The notes under the pieces were generated by a model that saw nothing but the letters and a program-made list of their open reading frames with translations, was not told where the DNA came from and made no database searches. Below are positions 44,846 through 54,811 of a stretch of 64,000 nucleotides of DNA, piece after piece (the first letter of the stretch is position 1; each line of letters begins with the position of its first letter). This DNA comes from Pengzhenrongella sicca. Its GTDB lineage: Bacteria > Actinomycetota > Actinomycetes > Actinomycetales > Cellulomonadaceae. The stretch covers positions 744,001 to 808,000 of the forward strand of contig NZ_CP071868.1 in NCBI RefSeq assembly GCF_017569225.1, written 5' to 3'. Both the position numbers and the translations under genes were made by a program.

Positions 44846-44885
44846 GGTGGGCTACCCGCTGGCTCACGCCAGCAGGTGGCCCACC
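44846..44885 (+). terminator. Terminator-like hairpin after iolT
   Basis: GGTGGGCTACCCGCTGGC (44846-44863) pairs with 44868-44885 over 18 bp with one mismatch and one G.U pair, loop of 4 nt. No U-tract follows. It marks the end of the inositol locus. Confidence 0.7.
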
Positions 44886-44985
44886 TCGGCATCGCCCGCC
44901 CGCGCCGCGCAGGGTTCACGCCCGCGTTCCCTGCCCGACGTCGCGCGCACCCCCGGCGTGCAGGTGACATTGCTGTACTTCGGGC

Positions 44986-46116
44986 GTGAAGGTCGCCGTG
45001 GTGTCCGAGACGTTCCTCCCCGCGATCAACGGCGTGACCGGCTCGGTGCTCCAGGTGCTGCGCCACCTGGGCCGGACGGGCCACGGGGCGCGGGTCTTCG
45101 CGCTGGGTGACACGCCCGCCACGGCCGAGGGCTTCGACGTCGTGAACCTGCCGTCCGTCGGGCTGCCGGGCTACCCCCAGGTCCGCGTCCCGGTGCCCGT
45201 GCCCGCGATCGCCGCGGGCTCGCTGTCCCGCGGGCTCGCGCAGTTCCGCCCCGACGTCATCCACCTCGCCTCGCCGTTCACCCTCGGCGGTCCCGTCATG
45301 CGCGTGGCCGCGACGCTCGGCATCCCCGTCGTCGCGATCTACCAGACCGACGTCGCCGGGTTCGCCCGGCGGTACGGGTTCACCGCGGCCTCCAACTCGG
45401 CCTGGCGGCACATCCGGTCCGTGCACGAGCGGGCCCAGGTGACGCTCGCGCCGTCGCCGTCCGCCGCCCAGGAGCTCGCGCGCCACGACATCCCGCGCGT
45501 CGAGGTCTGGCCGCGCGGCGTCGACACCGCCGCCTTCTCCGCCGCGCACCGCGACGACCGGCTGCGGGCCCGGCTCGCGCCCGCGGGCGAGGTCCTCGTC
45601 GGCTTCGTCGGCAGGCTCGCCGCGGAGAAGCAGGTCGAGGACCTCGAGGTGCTGCTCGGCCTGCCGGGGGTCCGGCTCGTCGTCATCGGCGACGGCGCCG
45701 AGCGCGAGCGGCTCGTGCGGCGCCTGCCCGGGGCGCACTTCCTCGGCGAGCTGTCGGGCCCCGACCTGTCGAGGGCCGTGGCGAGCCTCGACGTCGTCGT
45801 CCACCCCGGTCCGTACGAAACGTTCTGCCAGGCGGCGCAGGAGGCGATGGCGAGCGGCGTCCCGGTGGTCGCGGTGCGCGCCGGCGGCCTGCGCGACCTG
45901 GTCGACCACAGCCGGACGGGCTGGCTCTACCCGCCCGGCGACCTCGCGGCGCTGCGCGCGCACGTCGTCGACCTGGCCGGCGACCAGGCCAAGCGGCAGG
46001 CGATGGGCGCCGCGGCCCACGCGGCCGTGCGGGCCCGGACCTGGCCCGTCGTGTGCGACCGGCTCCTGCTGCACTACGAGCGGGCCGTGTCCCTCGCGGC
46101 GGTCGCGGGGCGCTGA
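44986..46116 (+). CDS. GT4 glycosyltransferase, MgtA/PimB-like mannosyltransferase
   Basis: A 376-aa GT-B fold enzyme starting at GTG 44986. The N-terminal VSETFLPAINGVTGSVLQVL, the central GFVGRLAAEKQVEDL and the nucleotide-sugar site HPGPYETFCQAAQEAMASGV are typical of GDP-mannose-dependent alpha-mannosyltransferases that act on lipid acceptors in actinobacterial membranes. It is directly followed, with no gap, by a second GT4 gene, so the two probably act on one glycolipid or lipoglycan. Donor and acceptor are inferred from family resemblance. Confidence 0.88.
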   Translation: MKVAVVSETFLPAINGVTGSVLQVLRHLGRTGHGARVFALGDTPATAEGFDVVNLPSVGLPGYPQVRVPVPVPAIAAGSLSRGLAQFRPDVIHLASPFTLGGPVMRVAATLGIPVVAIYQTDVAGFARRYGFTAASNSAWRHIRSVHERAQVTLAPSPSAAQELARHDIPRVEVWPRGVDTAAFSAAHRDDRLRARLAPAGEVLVGFVGRLAAEKQVEDLEVLLGLPGVRLVVIGDGAERERLVRRLPGAHFLGELSGPDLSRAVASLDVVVHPGPYETFCQAAQEAMASGVPVVAVRAGGLRDLVDHSRTGWLYPPGDLAALRAHVVDLAGDQAKRQAMGAAAHAAVRARTWPVVCDRLLLHYERAVSLAAVAGR

Positions 46117-47295
46117 GTGCACCTCGTGCACGTCGCCAACGCCTACGCCCCGGGCAGCGGCGGGATCCGCACGACGGCGCACGCCCTCGGGGCGGGCTAC
46201 CAGCGCGCCGGCCACGACTTCACGCTGGTCGTCCCCGGCGATCGCACCCGCGTCGAGGTGCTGCCCTGGGGCCGGCGCGTGAGCGTCCGTGCGCCCCGGG
46301 TCCCGGGGACCGGCGGCTACCGGGTGATGACGGACCTCCGGGCGATCCGCGACGTGCTCAACCGGCTCGAGCCCGACCGCCTCGAGGTGTCCGACCGTCT
46401 CACCCTGCGCGGCCTCGGCCGGTGGGCCAGCGCGGCGGGGGTGCCGTCGGTCGTGCTCGCGCACGAGCGGCTCGACGGGATCCTGCGCGCCTTCACCCCG
46501 CTGACCGGCAGGCAGGCCGAGCGTCTCGCCGATCGCCACAACGCCGGGACGGCGGCGCGGTTCGACCGCGTCGTGACCACCACGCGCTTCGGCGGGCAGG
46601 AGTTCGCCCGCCTCGGCATCCCGACGCACCACGTCCCGCTCGGCGTCGACCTGGCCCAGTTCCACCCCGGGGCCGACGCCGACGCCGGGTCCCTTGGCAC
46701 CGACGCCGGGCACCTCGCCCCCGCCGGTGCCGCGGCCCGCGCGGGGGCCGAGCCGCGCGCCCCGCTGCTCGTGCTCTGCAGCCGGTTGTCGAAGGAGAAG
46801 CGGCCGGACCTCGCGATCGACGCGCTGCGCGAGCTGCGCCGGCTCGGGCGGCCGGCCCGCCTCGTGATCGCCGGCTCCGGCCCGCTCGCGCACCGCCTGC
46901 GGCGCCACGCCGCGGGGCTGCCCGTAACGTTCGTCGGGCACCTGGCCGACCGGGCCGCCGTCGCCGCCCTGCTCGGGAGCGCCGACGTCGTGCTCGCGCC
47001 CGGCCCGGTCGAGACGTTCGGGCTCGCGGCGCTCGAGGCGCTCGCCTGCGGCACACCCGTGGTCGCGGCGAACACGTCCGCGGTCGCCGAGCTGCTGCGC
47101 GGCGATGCCGGCCGCGCCGCCGACCCCGAGCCGCGCGCGCTCGCGGCCGCGGTGGACGAGCTGCTCCGGGTCCCGGCGTCGCAGCGGCGGGCGGCGGCCC
47201 GCCGTCGCGCCGAGGAGTACGGCTGGCCCCGCACGACCGACGCGATGCTCGCGCTGCACGGCCTCGGCTCGGTCACGTCACACCGAACCCGGTGA
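46117..47295 (+). CDS. GT4 family glycosyltransferase
   Basis: A 392-aa glycosyltransferase starting at a GTG immediately after the preceding stop. GT-B features are present: [38 protein letters not shown] and the donor-site [21 protein letters not shown] low-complexity insert rich in Ala, Gly and Asp (about residues 187-215) separates the two domains. It probably works with the upstream enzyme in mannolipid synthesis. Acceptor unknown. Confidence 0.86.
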   Translation: MHLVHVANAYAPGSGGIRTTAHALGAGYQRAGHDFTLVVPGDRTRVEVLPWGRRVSVRAPRVPGTGGYRVMTDLRAIRDVLNRLEPDRLEVSDRLTLRGLGRWASAAGVPSVVLAHERLDGILRAFTPLTGRQAERLADRHNAGTAARFDRVVTTTRFGGQEFARLGIPTHHVPLGVDLAQFHPGADADAGSLGTDAGHLAPAGAAARAGAEPRAPLLVLCSRLSKEKRPDLAIDALRELRRLGRPARLVIAGSGPLAHRLRRHAAGLPVTFVGHLADRAAVAALLGSADVVLAPGPVETFGLAALEALACGTPVVAANTSAVAELLRGDAGRAADPEPRALAAAVDELLRVPASQRRAAARRRAEEYGWPRTTDAMLALHGLGSVTSHRTR

Positions 47296-47326
47296 CTCTT
47301 GGCTGCGAGTTGTCCGCGAGGTCGCT

Positions 47327-48505
47327 GTGCGTCCACACGAAGCGCGCCTGGCGCTGGTCTGCTCGAGGCGAACGCAATCCGCCTGGAGAGGAACGATCAT
47401 CCCCGCCCCGAAGCTGCTGACACCCGGCCCGCTGACCACGTCCGACGCGACCCGTCGAGCGATGCTCACGGACTGGGGCTCGTGGGATCCAGACTTTGCC
47501 GCCGTCACCCGTGAGGTCTGCGCCGAGCTGATCGCGATCGCCTCGACCGAGCGCGACGACCTGCGGTGCGTGCCCCTGCAGGGGAGCGGGACGTTCGCGG
47601 TGGAGGCCGCCGTGCGCACGCTCGTCCCGCCGGGCGGCAGCATCGTGGTGCTCGTCAACGGGGCGTACGGGCGCCGGATGGCCGACCTGTGCCGCCGCGC
47701 CGGCCGCGTCGCGATCGTGCACGAGACCGCCGACGACGTCGCACCGGACCCGGCGGATCTCGCGGCCCTGCTCGCGGCGCACCCCGAGGCCAGCCACGTC
47801 GGCCTGGTCCACTGCGAGACGAGCACCGGCCTCCTCAACCCGCTCGGGCCGATCGCCGACGTCGTCGCCGCGGCCGGTCGGCGCCTGATCGTCGACGCGA
47901 TGAGCTCCTTCGGGGTGCTCCCGGTGCACGCCGAGCACCCGGCGATCGACGCGATCGTCGCCGCCTCCGGCAAGGGCCTCGAGGGCGTGCCGGGGATGGG
48001 GTTCGTGCTCGCACCGGAGGGCGTGTTGCTGGCGAGCGCGGGGCGATGCGACTCCCTCGCGCTGGACCTCAGCGAGCAGTACTCCTACCTGACCCGGACC
48101 GGCCAGTGGCGGTTCACGCCACCCACCCACGTCGTCGCGGGTTTGCAGGCGGCGCTCGCGCAGTACCGCGACGAGGGCGGCATCACGGCCCGCCGCCAGC
48201 GCTACCAGGCCAACGGCGACGTGCTGCTCGGCGAGATGACGGCGCTCGGCTTCCGGTCGTTCCTTCCGGCCGAGCTCCAGGCCCCGATCATCTACACGTT
48301 CCACGCGCCGCGCGACGACCGCTGGGACTTCCCGACCTTCTACCGCGAGGTCAAGGCCCGCGGCTTCATCCTCTACCCCGGCAAGCTCACCCGCGCCGAG
48401 ACGTTCCGGGTCGGGTGCATCGGCGCGGTCACCACGCAGGACCTCAAGGCGGCCGTCGCGGCGATCGCCGACTCCCTGGCGGCGCTCGGGGTCGTGCGGA
48501 TCTGA
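47327..48505 (+). CDS. phnW: 2-aminoethylphosphonate--pyruvate transaminase
   Basis: A class V PLP aminotransferase whose family-conserved start is the segment [11 protein letters not shown]. The PLP lysine lies in [12 protein letters not shown] and the cofactor Asp in [13 protein letters not shown]. It converts 2-aminoethylphosphonate and pyruvate to phosphonoacetaldehyde and alanine. The start is uncertain: a strong site GGAGAGG ends at 47390 but is followed by ATC ATC, and no ATG, GTG or TTG lies there. GTG 47327, with GCGAGG upstream, gives a 392-aa product carrying an unusual 23-residue extension. Confidence 0.85.
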   Translation: MRPHEARLALVCSRRTQSAWRGTIIPAPKLLTPGPLTTSDATRRAMLTDWGSWDPDFAAVTREVCAELIAIASTERDDLRCVPLQGSGTFAVEAAVRTLVPPGGSIVVLVNGAYGRRMADLCRRAGRVAIVHETADDVAPDPADLAALLAAHPEASHVGLVHCETSTGLLNPLGPIADVVAAAGRRLIVDAMSSFGVLPVHAEHPAIDAIVAASGKGLEGVPGMGFVLAPEGVLLASAGRCDSLALDLSEQYSYLTRTGQWRFTPPTHVVAGLQAALAQYRDEGGITARRQRYQANGDVLLGEMTALGFRSFLPAELQAPIIYTFHAPRDDRWDFPTFYREVKARGFILYPGKLTRAETFRVGCIGAVTTQDLKAAVAAIADSLAALGVVRI

Positions 48506-48588
48506 CCCTGCCGGCCCGCCGCGCACCACGCCCTCACCTCACCCCACCTCACCCCACGTCACCCCACCCCGTACCCCGGAGCTCACTC

Positions 48589-49263
48589 ATGACGTTCGAA
48601 ATCGCAGTGCTCGACATGGCTGGAACGACAGTCGCCGACGACGGGCTCGTCGAGAGCGCGTTCTCGCGGGCCGTCGGCACGCTCGGGATCCAGCCCGCCG
48701 ACGACCAGCACGCCACCATGCTCGACTACGTCCGGGCCACCATGGGCGAGTCGAAGATCGCCGTCTTCCGGGCCCTCCTGCAGGACGAGGCGCAGGCCCA
48801 GGAGGCCAACGCGGCCTTCGAGGCGGCGTACGGCGACCTGATCGACGACGGGTTCTGCACCGCGCTGCCCGGGGCCGCCGACGCCATCGATCGCCTCCGC
48901 ACCGGCGGCATCAAGGTCGCGCTGACCACAGGGTTCTCCCGGGCGACCCTGTCGCGGATCCTGCGCGCGCTCGAATGGGAGCAGGTGGCCGACCTGACGC
49001 TGTGCCCGGCCGACGTCGGCCGCGGGCGGCCGTACCCGGATCTCGCGCTGTCCGCGCTGCTCGCGCTGGAGGGTACGGAGGTTCGTTCCCTCGTCACGGC
49101 GGGCGACACGGGCTACGACATGCGGATGGGGCGCGCGGCGGGCGCGGGGCTCGTCGCGGGGGTGCTCACCGGCGCGCACGAGTCGGACCAGCTCCTGCAG
49201 GCGGGCGCGGACCAGGTCCTCGACTCGATCAGCGATCTCCCGGGGCTCGTCCTGAACCGCTGA
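48589..49263 (+). CDS. Phosphonatase-like HAD hydrolase (PhnX-like)
   Basis: A 224-aa HAD phosphatase. Motif I is DMAGTT (nucleophile D9), a cap lysine occurs in TMGESK (K56), where PhnX has its Schiff-base lysine, and the C-terminal metal site reads AGDTGYDMRMGRAAGAG. It resembles the phosphonatase-like subfamily rather than classical PhnX, which is somewhat longer. Located between phnW and the phosphonate ABC transporter, it is expected to cleave phosphonoacetaldehyde to acetaldehyde and phosphate. The upstream gap contains a short tandem run of ACCTCACCCC-like units (about 48535-48570). Confidence 0.85.
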   Translation: MTFEIAVLDMAGTTVADDGLVESAFSRAVGTLGIQPADDQHATMLDYVRATMGESKIAVFRALLQDEAQAQEANAAFEAAYGDLIDDGFCTALPGAADAIDRLRTGGIKVALTTGFSRATLSRILRALEWEQVADLTLCPADVGRGRPYPDLALSALLALEGTEVRSLVTAGDTGYDMRMGRAAGAGLVAGVLTGAHESDQLLQAGADQVLDSISDLPGLVLNR

Positions 49264-49328
49264 CGCGCACGCACTCGCCTCCTCCACCGGCACGACCCCA
49301 CTCGACCCAGCCCAAGGGATGCACCGCC

Positions 49329-50264
49329 ATGACCTCATCAACCGTCCACTCGTTCGCCAAACCCGCAGCACTGTGCGCGCTGGTCGCCCTTGCCTCCGCC
49401 CTGGCCGCCTGCTCGGGCGCGACCGCCGCGAGCGATGAATCGGCCGACGGCGGCGGGCAGTTCGCGGTCGACTCGAGCACCCTCGTCTTCGGCGTCGTGC
49501 CCGACAGCGTCGAGACCGAGACGAACTATCAGCCCTTGATGGACTACATCGCGGCCGAGACCGGCAAGCAGGTCGAGTACCACGAGTCGACCGACTACGC
49601 CGCGCTCATCGAGGCCGCCGTGGCCGGCAAGATCGACGTCGCCTCGTTCTCCGGGTTCACCTACGTGACCGCGAAGAACAACGGCGCGCAGATCACGCCG
49701 ATCTCGTCGATCGTCACGGCCGAGGGCGGCGAGCCCGGCTACTACTCCGAGGCGATCGTGCCCGCGGGCAGCCCCATCACCTCGATCGACGAGTTCGGGG
49801 GCAAGAAGGTCTGCTTCGTCGATCCGTCCTCGACGTCCGGCTACCTCTTCCCGAGCTACAACCTGATCGAGGCGGGCATCGACCCGGAGCTCGACATCAC
49901 CCCGGTCTTCGTCGGCAAGCACGACGTGTCGGTGCAGAAGGTCGCCCAGGGCATCGAGTGCGAGGTCGGCTTCGCCGAGGACTCCGAGGTCGCCAAGTCC
50001 GACGAGGTGACCTCGATCCTGCGGACCCAGGTCCCCGGCGCGCCGATCGTCGTGTCCGACGTCCTGCCCGAGGACCTCAGGACGCAGCTGACCGACACCC
50101 TGAGCCACGTGACCATCGACGAGATCATCGCCTCCGGCATCGAGTCCGCCGACACCGACGGCTTCCGCTCGGTGTTCTACGCCACCGAGCCCGTGGACGA
50201 CGCGTACTACGACACGATCCGCGACATCTGCGAGGTCACGAACGCCACGCAGTGCCAGGGCTGA
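49329..50264 (+). CDS. phnD: Phosphonate ABC transporter substrate-binding lipoprotein
   Basis: A 311-aa PhnD-type binding protein. The first about 28 residues form a lipoprotein signal ending in LAAC. FGVVPDSVETETNYQPLMDY and DVASFSGFTYVTAKNNGAQI are family blocks, and the phosphonate-contact loop contains FVDPSSTSGYLFPSY. It captures 2-aminoethylphosphonate or related compounds outside the membrane. The ATPase gene begins two bases after its stop. Confidence 0.94.
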   Translation: MTSSTVHSFAKPAALCALVALASALAACSGATAASDESADGGGQFAVDSSTLVFGVVPDSVETETNYQPLMDYIAAETGKQVEYHESTDYAALIEAAVAGKIDVASFSGFTYVTAKNNGAQITPISSIVTAEGGEPGYYSEAIVPAGSPITSIDEFGGKKVCFVDPSSTSGYLFPSYNLIEAGIDPELDITPVFVGKHDVSVQKVAQGIECEVGFAEDSEVAKSDEVTSILRTQVPGAPIVVSDVLPEDLRTQLTDTLSHVTIDEIIASGIESADTDGFRSVFYATEPVDDAYYDTIRDICEVTNATQCQG

Positions 50265-50266
50265 CA

Positions 50267-51136
50267 GTGCTTCCCCGGCGCCAGACCCAGGCGACGGGAG
50301 CGACGTCGTCGGCCGGAGCAGGTGGCCCCGCGGCCGTCGTGGAGCTCGCCGGCGTCTCGAAGTCGTTCGGGTCGACCCGCGCGCTCGACGACGTGAGCCT
50401 CACCGTCGCGCCCGGGGAGATCGTCGTCCTGCTCGGGCTCTCCGGCTCGGGCAAGTCGACCCTGCTCCGGCACCTCGTCGGCCTCGAGACCCCGACCAGC
50501 GGCGTCCTCCGGGTGCTGGACCGGCCGGTGGCGGCGCTTCGCGGCAAGGAGCTGCGCGAGCTGCGCAGCCAGGTGGGCTTCGTGTTCCAGCAGTTCGAGC
50601 TCGTCCGGTCCCTGAGCGTGCTGGAGAACGTCCTGACCGGCGCGCTCGCCCGGATCACGGGCCCGCGCCTGGGGCTGCTGACGTACCGCCGCGCGCTCCG
50701 GCTGACGGCGTTGCAGCACCTCGATCGGGTCGGGCTGCTGGCCCAGGCCTACCAGCGGTCCGACACCCTCTCCGGCGGTCAGCAGCAGCGGGTCGCCATC
50801 GCGCGGGCGCTGATGCAGGACCCGAAGATCCTGCTGGCCGACGAGCCGGTCGCGTCCCTCGACCCGGACTCGAGCGCCCAGGTGATGGCGCTGATCCGGC
50901 AGATCGCAAGCGAGGCCGGGCTCACCGTCGTGTGCAGCCTGCACCAGGTCGACCTCGCGCTGAGCTGGGCCGACCGGATCGTCGGGCTGCGGGACGGGCG
51001 GGTCGTGCGGGACGCGCCGGCGGTCGACTACACGAAGGCGGGCGCGATGGAGATCTACGGCACGCCTCACGCGGCCGCGGCGCTCGGTCCGCTGGCCGCG
51101 GCGGCGCCGCGCGCAGTGTCCGCCCGGGACCGCTGA
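50267..51136 (+). CDS. phnC: Phosphonate ABC transporter ATP-binding protein
   Basis: A 289-aa ABC ATPase starting at GTG 50267. Walker A is GLSGSGKST, the Q-loop lies in FVFQQFELVRSLSVLENVL, the signature is LSGGQQQR, and Walker B is ILLADEPVASLDP. The N-terminal about 25 residues are a Gly/Ala-rich extension. It energises the fused permease encoded next, whose ATG overlaps its stop by one base. Confidence 0.94.
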   Translation: MLPRRQTQATGATSSAGAGGPAAVVELAGVSKSFGSTRALDDVSLTVAPGEIVVLLGLSGSGKSTLLRHLVGLETPTSGVLRVLDRPVAALRGKELRELRSQVGFVFQQFELVRSLSVLENVLTGALARITGPRLGLLTYRRALRLTALQHLDRVGLLAQAYQRSDTLSGGQQQRVAIARALMQDPKILLADEPVASLDPDSSAQVMALIRQIASEAGLTVVCSLHQVDLALSWADRIVGLRDGRVVRDAPAVDYTKAGAMEIYGTPHAAAALGPLAAAAPRAVSARDR

Positions 51137-52836
51137 TGGTGCTGATCGACGCCCCCGCCCCCGCCGGCGCTCCGAGCACGCCCGCGCAGCTGGTCCGCGC
51201 CCGACCGGTCGATCGCCGGCGGGCCGCCGCCGGGGTGGCGCTCGCGGGCCTGGCGGTCGCGGCGGTGTTCGCCCTGGTCCGGGTGGACATCTCGGTCTCG
51301 GCGATGTTGGGCAGCTGGTCGAACGCCACCCGCTTCGTGGGTCGCGTCGGCACGATCACCTTCCCGCCCGCGGGTGAGCTGGTCGGCCTGGTCGGCCTGA
51401 CCCTCGGGCTCGTGATCTGCGGAACCGTCCTCGCCGCGGTGCTCTCGGTCCCGGTCGCGTACCTGGCCGCCGCGAACACGACGCCGGGGCCGTCGTGGCG
51501 GCTCCTCGGCCGTTTTCTCGGGGTGCTCGCCCGCGCGGTGCCCGACGTCGTCATGGCGATGGTCGCGGTGCTGGTCTTCTCGATCGGCGCCCTCCCGGGG
51601 ATCGTGGCGATCGGCCTGCACTCGGTGGGGATGATCTCGAAGCTCTTCGCCGACGCCATCGAGCAGATCGACGAGGGTCCGCGGCTCGCGCTGCGCGCGG
51701 CCGGGGCCACCCGGACGCAGGAGTTCATCTCCGGGGTCCTCCCGCAGGTGCTGCCGTCCTGGGTGGCGACCGTGCTGCACCGCAACGACATCAACCTGCG
51801 GGGCTCGGTGATCCTCGGGTACGTGGGCGTCGTCGGGCTCGGCCTGGAGATGAAGTACGCGTTCAGCAGCCTGAACTACTCCCTCGGCCTGGGCATCGCC
51901 CTCGTCATGTTCGCGCTGTGCGTCGGCATGGAGATCATTTCGTCCGCGGCGCGCAAGGCGATGCTCGGTCACGCCGCGCCCTCGCGCCGCGTCCCTCGCT
52001 GGTGGCGGGGGCGCGCGCTTCCGGCGAGAACGGCGCCCCGCTCCGCGCAGGAGGCGCTGCATCGCCCGTGGGACCGGGAACGGGTGCGCAACGGCGCGGC
52101 CGGCTGGCTCGCCGTTGCCGTGGTGGCCGCGTCGGTCGCGGTCTGCGACATCCCCTGGCGTGAGCTCATCACGTCCTGGCAGCTCATCCCCGAGGTCGCG
52201 GCGAAGTTCTGGCCGCCCAGCTTCGGCAACTATCCGGCCGCCGTGATGGTCGGCGCGATGGCCGAGACCGTCGCGATCGCGTTCGCGGCCACCGGGCTGA
52301 CCTTCGTGCTGTCCGTCCTCGTCGGGGCGCTCGCGGCACGGAACGTCGCGCCCACCGGGCTGGTGCGCGGCGTCGCGCGGTTCGTCCTGGTCTCCATCCG
52401 CGGGATCCCGGAGCTGATCCTCGCGGTCGTCTTGATCATCGTCACGGGGCTGGGTCCGCAGGCCGGCACGTTGGCTCTTGCCTTCTGCGGCATCGGCCTG
52501 CTGGGAAAGCTCATCGCCGACTCCTTCGAGGAGGTTGACGCCGGACCCGAGCGCGCGGTGACGACGGCCGGTGCGACCCGGCTGCAGGTCTTTGTCGCCG
52601 CGACCTTCCCGCAGGGCAGCCGGGCGCTGATCGGGCACACCTTCTACCTGCTGGACACCAACATCCGCGCGGCCACCATCCTCGGCATCGTCGGCGGCGG
52701 GGGCATCGGCTACTACGTGCTCAACGCCGGGCAGGGCTCGAACTACGACCAGGTGACGGCGATCGTGGCGATGATCCTCGTGGCGGTGCTGGTGGTCGAG
52801 GGTCTCTCGATGTGGATCCGTCGCGCGCTGGGCTAA
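51136..52836 (+). CDS. phnE: Fused phosphonate ABC transporter permease (PhnE-PhnE)
   Basis: A 566-aa protein, about twice the usual PhnE length (about 270). The N-half (residues 25-285) and the C-half (300-566) each contain a complete BPD-transporter permease domain with its own EAA-type loop (AIEQIDEGPRLALRAAGATR and SFEEVDAGPERAVTTAGATR). A charged linker around 290-320 joins them. A single polypeptide would therefore supply both membrane subunits. It is translationally coupled to phnC and ends the operon. Confidence 0.92.
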   Translation: MVLIDAPAPAGAPSTPAQLVRARPVDRRRAAAGVALAGLAVAAVFALVRVDISVSAMLGSWSNATRFVGRVGTITFPPAGELVGLVGLTLGLVICGTVLAAVLSVPVAYLAAANTTPGPSWRLLGRFLGVLARAVPDVVMAMVAVLVFSIGALPGIVAIGLHSVGMISKLFADAIEQIDEGPRLALRAAGATRTQEFISGVLPQVLPSWVATVLHRNDINLRGSVILGYVGVVGLGLEMKYAFSSLNYSLGLGIALVMFALCVGMEIISSAARKAMLGHAAPSRRVPRWWRGRALPARTAPRSAQEALHRPWDRERVRNGAAGWLAVAVVAASVAVCDIPWRELITSWQLIPEVAAKFWPPSFGNYPAAVMVGAMAETVAIAFAATGLTFVLSVLVGALAARNVAPTGLVRGVARFVLVSIRGIPELILAVVLIIVTGLGPQAGTLALAFCGIGLLGKLIADSFEEVDAGPERAVTTAGATRLQVFVAATFPQGSRALIGHTFYLLDTNIRAATILGIVGGGGIGYYVLNAGQGSNYDQVTAIVAMILVAVLVVEGLSMWIRRALG

Positions 52837-52894
52837 CCGCCGGGCTCGAGCGCGGGCGCTGCCTCCGTCGTTGTGCGGGTCTTGCCAGGAATCT

Positions 52895-52929
52895 CGGGCT
52901 TCCGGGCTTCCGGGCTTCCGGGCTTCCGG
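52895..52929. repeat. 8-bp tandem repeat
   Basis: CGGGCTTC is repeated four times in tandem (52895-52926) plus CGG, in the gap between the phosphonate operon and the HNH gene. A slippage-prone microsatellite; no function is evident. Confidence 0.85.
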
Positions 52930-53014
52930 AGGCCGACAGCCGAAGTCGGTCATCTGTGCACAGGGCGGGTTGCGGGGTGGGGTGCGTGTGGGTGGTCCGT
53001 CCTAGTCTGTACAC

Positions 53015-54619
53015 ATGTTCGAACCGAGCGATGACGAGGTAACGGGGGCCCCGGCGGGGGCCGGGCCGGCGGTCGCGGGCGCCACCTCGGCGGCCGACAC
53101 GGCGACGGTGACGGCGTTGCCGGTGTCGGTGGATGTGGCGTTCGGGGTGTTGCTCGGGCGGGTGTTTGCGGAGGCGGGGGCGGCGTTGGCGCAGGCCGCG
53201 GCCGCGGGGTCGTGCATCGCGGGGCCGATCGATCAGGTCGCGTTGTCCGCCGCGTTGATGGACCAGGCGCCCGGCTCGCCGCTGGTGGAGCTGCTTGAGG
53301 GCCTGTGCCCGTCGGATGTGCATGATGCGGTGTTGATCGAGGCGATCGCCGCCTGGGAACGCGTCACCTCGCTGGCTGCGGCGCGGCAGGGCGAGATGAT
53401 CGCCGAGCTCGCCCGGCGCCGGGATGCGCAGCGTCTGGGTGAGTTCGTGGGTGATGAGGTCGCGTCGGTGCTGGTGATGTCCCGGTCGGTGGCGGAGGCG
53501 AAGGTCAGCCTCGGCACCTCGCTGCAGGTGTGGCCCGCGGTGCGCGAGGCGTTGGTGGCTGGGGTGATTGATCACCGCAAGGCCACCGCCCTGGTCGACG
53601 GGGTCGGGCACCTCGACGACGACGCCGCAGCGGCTGTCCTGGACGCGGTGCTGCCGGTCGCGGCGGGTTTGACGGTGCCGGCGTTGAAGGCGCGCCTGCG
53701 CAAGGTCGAGCTGACCGTGAACCCGGCCGCCGTCGCCGAGCGGCGCGCCCGCGACGCCGCGGACCGGTATGTGCGGGTCAGCCCGGCGCCGGGGGTGATG
53801 GCGTGGTTGACCGCGTACCTACCCGCCAAGGACGCGATGACGGTGTTCACCGCGATCGACGCCATCGCCGCGTCCGCGGACCCCGCCGACCCACGCGGTG
53901 TGGCGGCGCGGCGCGCGGACGCCCTGACCGACCTCTGCACCGACATCCTCACCACCGGCATCGCCCCCACCACCGCACTGCCCGGCACAGCGGGACCGGG
54001 TCCCGGGACAGCGGGTCAGGCCGGCGGGACTCCGAGGGCCGGCGGGGTCTTGAAGACCGAGCACGGGCGTCGCCCGCACCTGCAGGTGACCGCCGCGGCG
54101 ACCACGTTGTTGGGGTTGGATGAGGTGCCCGGGGAGCTGGCCGGGTACGGGCCGATCCCCGCAGACCTGGTCCGGGCGATCGCGGCGGACGCGACGTGGC
54201 GGCGGATCTTCACCGACCCCGCCACCGGGTGCGTGACCGGGATCGGGCCGCGCGGGTACCGCCCCGGCGCCGACCTGACCGGAACCGTGCTGGCCCGGGA
54301 TAAGACCTGCACGTTCGTGGGGTGCCGGATGCCCGCGTGGCGATGCGACCTGGACCACCGCGACCCCTACGACCACGACCACCCCGACCTCGGCGGGCAA
54401 ACCTGCGAAGAGAACCTGCACTCGCTGTGCCGCCACCATCACCGGGCCAAGACCTACGGCGGCTGGCACCCCGACCTCGACACCTCCACCGGCGACACGT
54501 GGTGGACCTCACCGACCAAGCACCGCTACAAGCGACCCTCCGTCGACGTCAATCCCGAGCCGCCGCCACCCGATCGGCCCTGGTTGCACACGCCCCAGCC
54601 CGACGACCCACCCTTCTAG
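53015..54619 (+). CDS. DUF222/13E12-repeat HNH endonuclease family protein
   Basis: A 534-aa protein with a long N-terminal DUF222 helical domain (through about residue 330) and a C-terminal HNH nuclease domain: CTFVGCRMPAWRCDLDHRDP ... LHSLCRHHHRAKTYGGW. Such genes are multicopy in actinobacteria, often within or near variable regions, and their physiological role is not settled. Its downstream flank contains two copies of a 62-bp repeat with a TTATCCACA core, an arrangement that suggests association with repeat-mediated mobility. The gene is intact. Confidence 0.93.
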   Translation: MFEPSDDEVTGAPAGAGPAVAGATSAADTATVTALPVSVDVAFGVLLGRVFAEAGAALAQAAAAGSCIAGPIDQVALSAALMDQAPGSPLVELLEGLCPSDVHDAVLIEAIAAWERVTSLAAARQGEMIAELARRRDAQRLGEFVGDEVASVLVMSRSVAEAKVSLGTSLQVWPAVREALVAGVIDHRKATALVDGVGHLDDDAAAAVLDAVLPVAAGLTVPALKARLRKVELTVNPAAVAERRARDAADRYVRVSPAPGVMAWLTAYLPAKDAMTVFTAIDAIAASADPADPRGVAARRADALTDLCTDILTTGIAPTTALPGTAGPGPGTAGQAGGTPRAGGVLKTEHGRRPHLQVTAAATTLLGLDEVPGELAGYGPIPADLVRAIAADATWRRIFTDPATGCVTGIGPRGYRPGADLTGTVLARDKTCTFVGCRMPAWRCDLDHRDPYDHDHPDLGGQTCEENLHSLCRHHHRAKTYGGWHPDLDTSTGDTWWTSPTKHRYKRPSVDVNPEPPPPDRPWLHTPQPDDPPF

Positions 54620-54811
54620 CAGTCGGCCCCTTGAGGTCCAGTCGGCCCTTAAGGTCCGAGTCGCAGTTCGGTGCAGCAGTCGGTTGGCGCGGCGAACCCA
54701 TCCGCGGTGGCCTCGCACGACCGACGCGAAGCCTGCGCAACACGGCCGTGGCTCGCTCGAGCGAGCGACGAGGCGCTTGCTCCGGCGGCCGGCGGCCGAC
54801 AGACTGCGGCG

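Noticed and set aside
44818-47259. 813-codon open frame on the minus strand
   Set aside because: Antisense to two well-supported glycosyltransferase genes.
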